Assembly: GCA_002686195.1 (NCBI GenBank)
Contig: NZAS01000226.1
Span: forward strand, 1-6,193
Length of the DNA: 6,193 nt
Reading direction: 5' to 3'
From: Candidatus Pacearchaeota archaeon
Lineage (GTDB): Archaea; Nanoarchaeota; Nanoarchaeia; Pacearchaeales; GW2011-AR1
A program made the position numbers and the translations under genes. The notes beneath the pieces were generated by a model. It was not told where the DNA came from. It did no database searches and saw nothing but the letters and a program-made list of their open reading frames with translations. Every line of letters starts with the position of its first letter. Position 1 is the stretch's first letter. Positions 1 through 4,397 of the stretch are shown here, in pieces.

Positions 1-47
1 CGCCAGTTTTTCGCTTTTTCCAGGAAAAGCTCAAGATTTTCCGCCGC

Positions 48-162
48 TGAAAAAGACTTTTTGAACCACAGAAAAAAGACCTTCCGTTCCTCAGAAAAAA
101 GACCTTCCGTTCCTCAGAAAAAAGACCTTTACCCCCTAGGAAAAAAAACTTTTATTCCCTGT
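48..162. repeat. Five tandem 23-bp A-tract repeats
   Basis: Five successive 23-bp units start at 48, 71, 94, 117 and 140. Units 2 and 3 (71-93 and 94-116) are identical. The others are degenerate but keep the plan: a run of five to eight A, then GAC or AAC, then a pyrimidine-rich stretch ending in CC. The unit length is not a multiple of three and neither strand stays open, so this is not coding. A-tracts repeated about every two helical turns would be expected to bend DNA, which is inference. Bases 1-47 hold similar A- and T-rich sequence without a clear further unit. A TATAAT hexamer follows at 164-169, but I see no matching -35 and no plausible plus-strand gene after it. Confidence 0.85.
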
Positions 163-185
163 ATATAATACGCATGTGTGCGCGC

Positions 186-228
186 AAAATAAAAGAGGCA
201 ACCCCTCTGTGAAAAGAAGTTGCCCCTT
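186..228 (-). terminator. Rho-independent terminator of the 162-aa gene
   Basis: Read on the minus strand, a 10-bp stem (AAGGGGCAAC with GTTGCCTCTT, one G-T pair; arms 219-228 and 193-202) is followed by TTTTATTTT (194-186). It lies about 55 bp beyond the stop codon of the minus-strand gene ending at 282 and is placed to end that transcript. The loop is rather long (16 nt), but the T-run follows the stem directly. No T-run follows on the plus strand. Confidence 0.7.
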
Positions 229-281
229 AGGTGTTGAGGAATTGATTGGTAGGATTATTATGTCCTTCCTCTTATATGATA

Positions 282-770
282 CTAATTCTTATCATCTTCC
301 TCATCTTTATTTCCTTCCAGCTTTTCAAGTATATCTTCTTTCCTTTTCCTTCGCACAAATTTAATTAAATTATCTTTTTCATTTATGGTTTCATTTGGTT
401 GAGGTGGATCCCATTCACATCGCCATTCGGATTTATTAAAACTAAATTCCATAATGCCTTCATAAGCATCATCTAATGATGAATCATATGTGTATGTATC
501 CGAGTATGATAACGGGCTAATGTAATCGCAATACCCGGTGACTGTTCCTGTTGGTGATACCAATGGACTTCCAAAAGAAATACCCAATGGATCCCCGGGA
601 TTAGTAAAGACTAAAGTGGGATGCATTGGGTTATTTCTTTCGAGAAATTTCTTTGCTTCTAATTTGTTTACATCATTTAGAATGATTTTATCTGTAAGCA
701 TATTGAATACTGAATACTTATCATCATCCGTCTTGACTATGTAAAATAATGTTTCTGATGTACCTATCAT
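282..770 (-). CDS. Hypothetical protein, 162 aa
   Basis: I do not recognise this protein. It is 162 aa with no signal peptide or membrane segment. The middle (about residues 55-98) is rich in Gly, Pro, Ser, Thr and Tyr, including PGDPLGISFGSPL. The C-terminus is highly charged: a basic patch (KFVRRKRK, 137-144) followed by an acidic tail (155-161). The start is ATG at 768-770, with an AAAGGA ribosome site about 11 nt upstream, which is slightly far. The stop is TAG, followed by a terminator at 186-228, so this appears to be the last gene of its transcript. It is AT-rich, like the 103-aa gene at 1060 and unlike the plus-strand gene at 2084. The intergenic stretch before it contains a copy of the 16-bp boundary motif at 1024-1039. 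Confidence 0.8.
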   Translation of the reverse strand: MIGTSETLFYIVKTDDDKYSVFNMLTDKIILNDVNKLEAKKFLERNNPMHPTLVFTNPGDPLGISFGSPLVSPTGTVTGYCDYISPLSYSDTYTYDSSLDDAYEGIMEFSFNKSEWRCEWDPPQPNETINEKDNLIKFVRRKRKEDILEKLEGNKDEEDDKN

Positions 771-1059
771 AATGATTTGATTCCTTTAAATCTTTTAAAT
801 TCTTTTTCTCTTACTCGGTGTACTATATAAAATTTACCACCCGATTTAACAAACTAATACCGCGTAGGTTATTATACTCTATGAGATATATTTAATATAA
901 ATACAAATCAAAATGTCTTTCTATTTGAGAGCCGCCTAATAACACAAGACGCACTACCTCATAAAGCCTTAGTCTACTGTGATTTTTTTTGCAAATAATG
1001 GTTGACGTTTGGAGAAAATGAACTGTAAAGTTTTTGCCCAAGATGGACTTAACAAACTT
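771..1059. other. AT-rich intergenic region
   Basis: These 289 bases lie between two minus-strand genes. They contain the 16-bp boundary motif (1024-1039). A minus-strand TATAAT hexamer (871-876) could be a -10 box for the 162-aa gene, but no -35 sits at the right distance. A 20-codon minus-strand reading frame (892-954, GTG start) has poor start signals and I do not call it. A run of eight T lies at about 983-990. Nothing else is supportable. Confidence 0.5.
1024..1039 (-). repeat. 16-bp boundary motif, copy 1
   Basis: The plus strand reads TGTAAAGTTTTTGCCC (minus strand GGGCAAAAACTTTACA). It lies 20 bp past the stop codon of the 103-aa gene. It is identical over all 16 bases to copy 5 at 3073-3088. 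The role is unknown: a phage-specific promoter on the minus strand or a module-boundary sequence. Confidence 0.85.
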
Positions 1060-1371
1060 CTAATCTTGTGCTAATATTGGTTGGTATCCCTCTTCCATGA
1101 AATCTGTTCCAAACATTCTGTCCCAACCTAAGTATCTATTTTTATCATTAAAAAATAAATCTAAGTTATAATGATATTCATCTGATATTCTTTCTTCTTT
1201 AATTGTTTTATTTGTTTTACAATCTACCTCTTTGCAACCAAAGTATCTTGCCTCTATAAAATATACATAATATAAGTTATCATTATTTAATTTGTATAAT
1301 GATATATGACCCAACCTATCCGGCTCCTCTTTGGAGCTAAGGTTAACCAGTGTTCTGTCTAATAGTTTCAT
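1060..1371 (-). CDS. Hypothetical protein, 103 aa
   Basis: I do not recognise this protein. It is 103 aa, soluble, rich in Asp, Asn, Tyr and Leu, with two cysteines (GCKEVDC) and a C-terminal half containing RYLGWDRMFGTDF. I choose the ATG at 1371 because a GAGGGGG ribosome site lies 9 nt before it. The frame also has ATG codons at 1389 and 1380; the first has no ribosome site and the second abuts it. The stop is TAG. The gene stands alone between two copies of the 16-bp motif: copy 2 starts 26 bp before the start codon and copy 1 lies 20 bp after the stop. No hairpin terminator is visible. Its AT-rich composition matches the 162-aa gene to its left. Confidence 0.8.
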   Translation of the reverse strand: MKLLDRTLVNLSSKEEPDRLGHISLYKLNNDNLYYVYFIEARYFGCKEVDCKTNKTIKEERISDEYHYNLDLFFNDKNRYLGWDRMFGTDFMEEGYQPILAQD

Positions 1372-1396
1372 GATAATCATCCCCCTCATTATAGGA

Positions 1397-1412
1397 TGTG
1401 AAGTTTTTGCCC
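1397..1412 (-). repeat. 16-bp boundary motif, copy 2
   Basis: The plus strand reads TGTGAAGTTTTTGCCC. On the minus strand it lies just ahead of the 103-aa gene. TATAAT (1391-1396) begins three bases after the motif's ACA end, and the ribosome site follows at once, so a TATAAT-driven transcript would have almost no leader. The spacing from TTCACA to TATAAT is too short for a standard sigma-70 promoter. Confidence 0.85.
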
Positions 1413-1455
1413 AAGGGCTGGGCTTGTTAAATCTTATTTACTATAACTTAAACTA

Positions 1456-1485
1456 ATAATTAAAATCATTTTTAATTTTAATTAT
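1456..1485. repeat. AT-only inverted repeat
   Basis: ATAATTAAAAT (1456-1466) and its exact reverse complement (1475-1485) are separated by 8 bases, giving an 11-bp perfect stem made only of A-T pairs. It opens the non-coding block between motif copies 2 and 3. No T-run follows on the minus strand, so it is not a convincing terminator. Confidence 0.75.
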
Positions 1486-1523
1486 CAAACTAGACAAACA
1501 GCTTTCTTATCCCGTAGTTCTTC

Positions 1524-1626
1524 TGCCGGCAGCCTGAACTATACTTTAAGCAGCATGGTATCGGCATTTAATATAGTTTTAAATAGTATATCATGGGACT
1601 TAAATTTTGAGGTGAGGCTGCCGGCA
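1524..1626. repeat. Nested hairpin B with 12-bp GC-rich arms
   Basis: The outer arms TGCCGGCAGCCT (1524-1535) and AGGCTGCCGGCA (1615-1626) are exact reverse complements. Each starts or ends with the palindrome TGCCGGCA. Inside lies an imperfect AT-rich stem (about 1555-1571 with 1579-1594), with TTTAAG and CTTAAA in the flanks also able to pair. The whole 103 bp could fold as one long hairpin in RNA or extruded DNA. The inner part aligns with hairpin A at 1641-1679. The size and terminal inverted repeats also recall a miniature transposon, but no clear target duplication flanks it. Confidence 0.75.
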
Positions 1627-1640
1627 CTAGTTTAGCTGCT

Positions 1641-1679
1641 ATGATATAATATCTAATACAGTTTTAGATATTATATCAT
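1641..1679. repeat. Hairpin A, 16-bp perfect inverted repeat
   Basis: ATGATATAATATCTAA (1641-1656) and its exact reverse complement (1664-1679) flank a 7-base loop. Its right arm and the following GACTTTAAAG align with the right half of hairpin B (TTTTAAATAGTATATCAT then GGACTTAAA) and, more loosely, with hairpin C. This suggests the three arose by duplication. Confidence 0.85.
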
Positions 1680-1774
1680 TGACTTTAAAGTTAAGAGCTC
1701 TGCAGTCGTCATCTTTTAAGATCTATTAAATAACCTTTAAAGGTCATTCTTTTTGCGGCCCAGGGCCCGACATC

Positions 1775-1840
1775 ACTTTTAAACAGTATGATATGTTTAT
1801 TTAAAAAAGAATAAGATCATTATCTAATAGTGTTTAAAGT
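1775..1840. repeat. Hairpin C, imperfect inverted repeat
   Basis: ACTTTTAAACA (1775-1785) pairs with TGTTTAAAGT (1831-1840) with one bulged base. Inside, ATGAT and TTTATT on the left face AATAA and ATCAT on the right. The order of elements (TTTAA, TATGATAT, A/T-rich loop, ATCAT, GTTTAAAGTCA) follows that of hairpins A and B. The block after it (CTCGAG overlapping GAGCTC) resembles the GAGCTCTGCAG that follows hairpin A. Confidence 0.65.
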
Positions 1841-1885
1841 CATCTCGAGCTCTGGAGCTGGGAGTTTAAGCACCATAAAACCATA

Positions 1886-1901
1886 TGTTAAGTTTTTGCC
1901 C
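1886..1901 (-). repeat. 16-bp boundary motif, copy 3
   Basis: The plus strand reads TGTTAAGTTTTTGCCC. It separates the palindrome-rich block (to its left) from the leader repeats of the plus-strand gene (to its right). If the motif is a minus-strand promoter, this copy would transcribe the hairpin block as a non-coding RNA. Confidence 0.85.
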
Positions 1902-1919
1902 ATTGTGCAAATGAAAAAT

Positions 1920-2062
1920 TCTCCAAAAAAATCCCAGCCTATTATATATCTTCGTAGGGAATAAGCCCTGCACCAACCCAAAAGGCGGGGGGCGAAAGTC
2001 TCCCAAAAAATCCCAGGGTGTTATATCACGGTGTAGGGAATGACCCCTGCACCAACCCAAAG
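1920..2062 (+). repeat. Two 64-bp direct repeats, 79 bp apart, in a leader
   Basis: Bases 1920-1983 and 1999-2062 match at about 53 of 64 positions. Shared blocks are AAAAAATCCCAG, GTAGGGAAT and CCCTGCACCAACCCAAA. Each copy can form a hairpin, GTAGGG pairing with CCCTGC; in copy 2 it extends to a 9-bp stem (GGTGTAGGG with CCCTGCACC). The second copy ends 21 bp before the start of the 165-aa gene, so the repeats form its leader or promoter region. The 79-bp offset is not a multiple of three, so the two copies are read in different frames, which argues against coding. Confidence 0.85.
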
Positions 2063-2083
2063 ATAGAAAAGGATAAAAAAATT

Positions 2084-2581
2084 ATGAGTATTTCCCTGTT
2101 TAACGATGATAAGAACACTTCGGCTGTTCAGACTATCCGCGAGACTATGAGTGTTTCGCTTGAGGATGGAACTCCGATGGTGTCGTTTGCTATGAACCGT
2201 GGTAAGGGTAGTGGAGCACAGGTTATGCCTGTTGCCGACTTCCGAGAGTATGTCGATACTCTGTCTGATTACTCCGATAACGGAATTGACGAGATTCCTA
2301 CTGCTGACCTCTCCCCTTCGGAGACTGTTCGCTCCACTATCGGTATGGACGATGAAGGTGTTATCTCCTTCCGAGTCCGGTCTGGTAAGGGTGCGAAGCC
2401 TGCAAAGGTTTCTTCGGATGAGTTTGGCGAGGTTACGGAGTTGCTTCGCGGTACTCTTGATGCTGTTGAGTCGGCTGCAAGCCGCCTCTCTGGTGCCGAG
2501 GCTGCCCCGGAATTGACCGAAGATGAGGAAGAGGGTGATGAGGATCACTCCGACTATGATGACGCGATTGACGATGAGTAA
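2084..2581 (+). CDS. Acidic protein with internal duplication, 165 aa
   Basis: I do not recognise a named family. Two repeats of about 40-45 aa are visible (residues 17-60 and 81-121), each with T-[IV]-R-x-T, then VSF or ISF, then GKG (40-42 and 101-103), then DF or EF before an E-rich helix-like stretch. A Ser/Ala/Leu linker follows. The last 21 residues (145-165) hold 14 acidic ones, and net charge is near -26. Acidic tails occur in phage single-strand DNA-binding proteins and in DNA mimics; either role here is inference. The ATG at 2084 has AAAGGA upstream; an in-frame ATG at 2018 lies in the leader repeats and lacks a ribosome site. It is the only plus-strand gene. Its GC-richer, codon-biased DNA and strong terminator suggest high expression or a separate origin. 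Confidence 0.88.
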   Translation: MSISLFNDDKNTSAVQTIRETMSVSLEDGTPMVSFAMNRGKGSGAQVMPVADFREYVDTLSDYSDNGIDEIPTADLSPSETVRSTIGMDDEGVISFRVRSGKGAKPAKVSSDEFGEVTELLRGTLDAVESAASRLSGAEAAPELTEDEEEGDEDHSDYDDAIDDE

Positions 2582-2592
2582 TTAGAGAGGTA

Positions 2593-2622
2593 ATGCAAAT
2601 GACAGCGGAGTTTCTTGATTGA
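2593..2622 (+). other. Possible 7-9 codon peptide after the acidic gene
   Basis: AGAGAGG lies at a good distance before ATG codons at 2593 and 2599, opening a short frame ending at TGA 2620-2622 (MTAEFLD from the second ATG). The same frame then stays open for 12 more codons to TAA inside the terminator stem. TGA is a real stop elsewhere in this window, so read-through is doubtful. It may be a gene remnant or a translated tail peptide. Confidence 0.25.
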
Positions 2623-2642
2623 ATACTTGAAGCTGTAAAGCA

Positions 2643-2687
2643 GAATCCCCACCCGGTTTAACTGCCGGGTGGGGATTCCTTTGTTTA
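2643..2687 (+). terminator. Strong intrinsic terminator of the acidic protein gene
   Basis: A perfect 14-bp GC-rich stem (2643-2656 with 2665-2678, core CCCCACCCGG) has an 8-base loop and is followed by CTTTGTTT on the plus strand. It lies about 60 bp after the stop of the 165-aa gene and is convergent with the minus-strand gene ending at 2709. The minus-strand side lacks a T-run, so it is best read as a plus-strand terminator. Confidence 0.88.
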
Positions 2688-2690
2688 ATA

Positions 2691-2706
2691 TGTCAAATTT
2701 TTGCCC
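2691..2706 (-). repeat. 16-bp boundary motif, copy 4
   Basis: The plus strand reads TGTCAAATTTTTGCCC, the most divergent copy (A for G at position 7). It starts two bases beyond the stop codon of the 106-aa minus-strand gene. On the minus strand its end reads TTGACA, a perfect -35 hexamer, but no -10 follows; the terminator stem lies there instead. Confidence 0.8.
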
Positions 2707-2708
2707 AG

Positions 2709-3029
2709 TTAGGATGAAGAAGATTTGGGCCAGCGCTCGGAGGAGATAAGGTTAGCAATATCGTTCAAATAAGTCTGGAGGTTAGCGTTTTGGGCATCGT
2801 CGGTCGAACCGGAAGGGGAACGACCCATAGTCACATTACTCTCTATGAGATCTACTGCCAAGGCCATTAGGCCAGACAAACCCAGTACGGCATTTATTTT
2901 TTTTGCATCGAGGTGAGAGGCTTGTTTAGTCCAAGCAGAAAGAGTGTTAGTGATGGAGTTCTGGCCGTCAGTCGCCGCTCCGGCCTTCTTTATTAATCTA
3001 TAATTTCTAGTTCCTGCAATCTTTTTCAT
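2709..3029 (-). CDS. Hypothetical protein, 106 aa
   Basis: I do not recognise this protein. It is 106 aa: a basic N-terminus (MKKIAGTRNYRLIKKAG), a polar stretch, one hydrophobic helix-like segment at about 45-62 (INAVLGLSGLMALAVDLI), then a polar C-terminal part ending in KSSSS. The hydrophobic segment contains Asp and is short, so an amphipathic or packing helix is as likely as a membrane span. I choose the ATG at 3029, with AGAGAGG 9 nt upstream; the frame extends to a TTG at 3059 that has no good ribosome site. The gene sits alone between motif copies 4 and 5, facing the plus-strand acidic gene across its terminator. The DNA is less AT-rich than the genes to the left. Confidence 0.8.
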   Translation of the reverse strand: MKKIAGTRNYRLIKKAGAATDGQNSITNTLSAWTKQASHLDAKKINAVLGLSGLMALAVDLIESNVTMGRSPSGSTDDAQNANLQTYLNDIANLISSERWPKSSSS

Positions 3030-3072
3030 GATGAAATACCTCTCTTGATTATTAATCAATTATTAATAGACT

Positions 3073-3088
3073 TGTAAAGTTTTTGCCC
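3073..3088 (-). repeat. 16-bp boundary motif, copy 5
   Basis: The plus strand reads TGTAAAGTTTTTGCCC, identical to copy 1. It lies 7 bp past the stop of the 136-aa gene that ends the ligase operon and 43 bp before the start of the 106-aa gene. It could therefore start a new transcript for the 106-aa gene. Confidence 0.85.
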
Positions 3089-3095
3089 GAGACAA

Positions 3096-3506
3096 TTAGC
3101 GCTGGAGGAATTCCTCCATGGCTTCCTCTCTAATCTCATCGAATACGGGCCACACTTTTTGCTTCTCAATGAAAACTATATAGCCACAATAGTATCCATT
3201 ATGTTCTGTTCTCAACTCAAAGTCTAAATCCCCGGCATGAGTTTGAATAGAAATAAATTCTGTATCAATAACATCACCGAAAGATCCGTTGGACTGCTGG
3301 TCAATCGCTTCTTTAGCAACTCGGACGACGCGCTGGCCTATAATGGCCTTCACATCTTCGTCTGCGGGCGGAAGAATATATGCGTGCGCGCAGCAATCTC
3401 CTTCCGTGGCAAAGTAATAACGATACTCATCGGTGGTAATATGAAGACGCATACCATTTTCAGATAATTCAAACTTCCGAATGATTTGGTTTACAAGTCG
3501 GTCCAT
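3096..3506 (-). CDS. DUF7448-like phage protein, 136 aa
   Basis: The layout resembles the DUF7448 family of phage and bacterial proteins, whose function is unknown. After an N-terminal strand region come an acid-rich segment ending in GDCC (36-39), IIGQRVVRVAKEA (55-67), a strand of the type F-x-S-I-x-T (84-89), and the closing HNGYY (102-106). The family assignment is from memory of this pattern (DCC, then G, then NGYY). A charged C-terminal extension follows (115-136). I choose the ATG at 3506, which shares its A with the TAA stop of the gene before it and has GGGGG upstream. The frame extends to a TTG at 3521, which is less likely. It is the last gene of the ligase operon and no hairpin terminator follows; motif copy 5 lies 7 bp beyond. 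Confidence 0.85.
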   Translation of the reverse strand: MDRLVNQIIRKFELSENGMRLHITTDEYRYYFATEGDCCAHAYILPPADEDVKAIIGQRVVRVAKEAIDQQSNGSFGDVIDTEFISIQTHAGDLDFELRTEHNGYYCGYIVFIEKQKVWPVFDEIREEAMEEFLQR

Positions 3507-3862
3507 TACATGTGCCCCCAATAACCTTTGCCTGCATCTTCTTCTGATATAATCCTTACGTCTGTATTGTCATGCCAGCATTGGCAATCTTCATCATACT
3601 TCGGGCCGGACACCCTCTGGATTAGAACTCCATCGCTCCTAACCCCAAGGCTAAAGTAATGGGTAGCGTTGTGCCCAACGTCAAACCATTCAACATTATC
3701 TCCCGAGAAACTATCCTTAAAAGAATATGGAACTCCATCATCATCTTTCGTGCAGGCGATGAGCCACTCCCTAATGTTCGGAGCACACAAAGCAAGAGCA
3801 GCGGTTGTGGCCGCTGCTCTATCTGATAGATACTTTGTTTCAAAGTCTTTCATCTTGGTCAT
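3506..3862 (-). CDS. Hypothetical protein, 118 aa
   Basis: I do not recognise this protein. It is 118 aa and soluble, with an Ala-rich helical segment near the N-terminus (RAAATTAALALCA, 15-27), then mixed polar sequence with VEWFDVGHN and a DCQCWHD stretch near the C-terminus. The frame opens at ATG 3982, which would give 158 aa, but I prefer ATG 3862: AAAGGAGG, the strongest ribosome site in the window, sits 6 nt before it. That leaves 120 bp upstream that seem to belong to a separate small gene. A start at ATG 3865 is nearly as good. The TAA stop overlaps the ATG of the DUF7448-like gene by one base, implying translational coupling. Confidence 0.8.
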   Translation of the reverse strand: MTKMKDFETKYLSDRAAATTAALALCAPNIREWLIACTKDDDGVPYSFKDSFSGDNVEWFDVGHNATHYFSLGVRSDGVLIQRVSGPKYDEDCQCWHDNTDVRIISEEDAGKGYWGHM

Positions 3863-3982
3863 CATCGTCCTCCTTTGAAGGGTTAACGTCACGAAAGAAT
3901 TCTCTATAAAAAGTTCTTCTTTGATTATTCTTTTTAGAATTTCAAAGGAAAATTTCTTTTTACTATCTTGAGGCTTATCCAT
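3840..3982 (-). pseudogene. Small gene with an apparent one-base deletion
   Basis: The ATG at 3982 directly follows the TAG of the 87-aa gene. The first 25 codons (MDKPQDSKKKFSFEILKRII, then KEELF) read as a normal small charged protein. In frame, it then runs as VTLTLQRRT into the next gene. In the -1 frame, the next stretch reads YREFFRDVNPSKEDDDDQDE and ends at TGA 3840-3842. Adding one T to the minus-strand T5 run (3908-3912) would make an intact 47-codon gene ending just after the next gene's ribosome site. It could instead be a programmed -1 shift, a sequencing error, or a true 40-residue extension of the downstream protein. Confidence 0.45.
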
Positions 3983-4246
3983 CTACCATTCTATTGGATC
4001 ATTAGCGAGAAACCTCTCGGGCTTAGGTTCTTTTTCGAGACTTTCAAGTCTCTTTGATTCTTCTGACCGCTCAAAGAGTAGGCAGCTACTTTCACATGGG
4101 CCAAGGTCAATGCCTTCCGAGCACGTGTATGTGGACGCAGGCAAATCCTCTCCCATCACGAAGGCTCCGTGCTTGCAATCCATACATAGCTGCGAACTCG
4201 GCCAGTAATTAAATCTATAGACTTCTCTATCAATCCCGTCTGACAT
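3983..4246 (-). CDS. Cysteine-rich small protein, 87 aa
   Basis: This is an 87-aa protein with CMDCKHG (Cys 21 and 24), then Cys 42, Cys 51 and Cys 55. CxxC-KHG followed by spaced cysteines and a final LFE suggests a small metal-binding, probably zinc, module; that is inference from cysteine spacing. The C-terminal third is highly charged (EESKRLESLEKEPKPERF) and likely helical or disordered. The ATG at 4246 has AGGAG followed by AAAGG just upstream. It overlaps the end of the 55-aa gene by 17 bp, and its TAG stop touches the ATG at 3982. It could be a regulator or adaptor protein, but no named family was recognised. Confidence 0.85.
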   Translation of the reverse strand: MSDGIDREVYRFNYWPSSQLCMDCKHGAFVMGEDLPASTYTCSEGIDLGPCESSCLLFERSEESKRLESLEKEPKPERFLANDPIEW

Positions 4247-4397
4247 TCCTTTCTCCTCTTGTACTATCGTAGATAACGTCCTGGGATTTTTTTAGGAAAT
4301 CCGCACGAGTTTCATTGATAATTTTAATACGCCATAGCTGGAATTGGTTATAGGTTTGGCCGCCTATAACCAATTCCAGCTCTTCGTCAGTCAGCAT
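4230..4397 (-). CDS. Hypothetical protein, 55 aa
   Basis: I do not recognise this protein. It is 55 aa, starting MLTDEELELVIGG, then QTYNQFQLWRIKIINETRAD and a charged C-terminus. It looks helical and soluble. The start at ATG 4397 follows purine-rich AGGAAGGAAGAAGG. The gene overlaps the 58-aa gene before it by 11 bp and the 87-aa gene after it by 17 bp, the same coupled style as the rest of the operon. A perfect 19-bp inverted repeat lies within codons 6-21; a structure of this quality inside a reading frame is unusual. The overlap pattern and ribosome site support a gene; the hairpin could be a regulatory element layered on it. Confidence 0.7.
   Translation of the reverse strand: MLTDEELELVIGGQTYNQFQLWRIKIINETRADFLKKSQDVIYDSTRGERNVRRD
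4336..4381. repeat. Perfect 19-bp inverted repeat inside the 55-aa gene
   Basis: AGCTGGAATTGGTTATAGG (4336-4354) and its exact reverse complement (4363-4381) are separated by 8 bases. It lies wholly inside the minus-strand 55-aa gene. The transcript would form a 19-bp stem with an 8-nt loop. No T-run follows on either strand, so it is not an intrinsic terminator. RNA processing, control of translation through the operon, or binding of a dimeric protein are possible. Confidence 0.9.

Larger units (their letters stand above)
1414..1861. other. Palindrome-rich non-coding block
   Basis: These roughly 450 bases have no credible reading frame on either strand. GC-rich palindromic blocks (1524-1535, 1615-1626, 1694-1705, 1755-1769, 1844-1852) alternate with AT-rich hairpins (1555-1594, 1641-1679, about 1710-1744, 1775-1840). 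Short palindromes centred on TTTAAA recur, for example ACTTTAAAGT at 1682-1691 and ACCTTTAAAGGT at 1733-1744. Possible roles are a replication origin, a structured RNA transcribed from near motif copy 3, or degenerate mobile repeats. The sequence alone cannot choose between them. Confidence 0.6.

Noticed and set aside
48..162. 23-bp repeats as a CRISPR array
   Set aside because: The units are directly adjacent with no unique spacers.
896..903. TATAAATA, matching the T4 late promoter, on the plus strand
   Set aside because: It lies in very AT-rich sequence and points away from any plus-strand gene within reach.
892..954. 20-codon minus-strand frame with a GTG start
   Set aside because: The ribosome site is too close to the start, it is very short, and nothing else supports it.
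1866..2060. 64-codon minus-strand open frame across the leader repeats
   Set aside because: The two repeat copies are read in different frames because the offset is 79 bp, there is no ribosome site, and it overlaps a motif copy.
2021..2548. Long minus-strand open frame opposite the acidic gene
   Set aside because: It is antisense to a gene with a good start, internal duplication and terminator; its composition is that of a shadow frame.
2599..2661. TGA recoded as tryptophan in a 20-codon peptide
   Set aside because: TGA is a clear stop in at least four overlapping genes of this window (ATGA-type or similar joints), so code reassignment is not supported.
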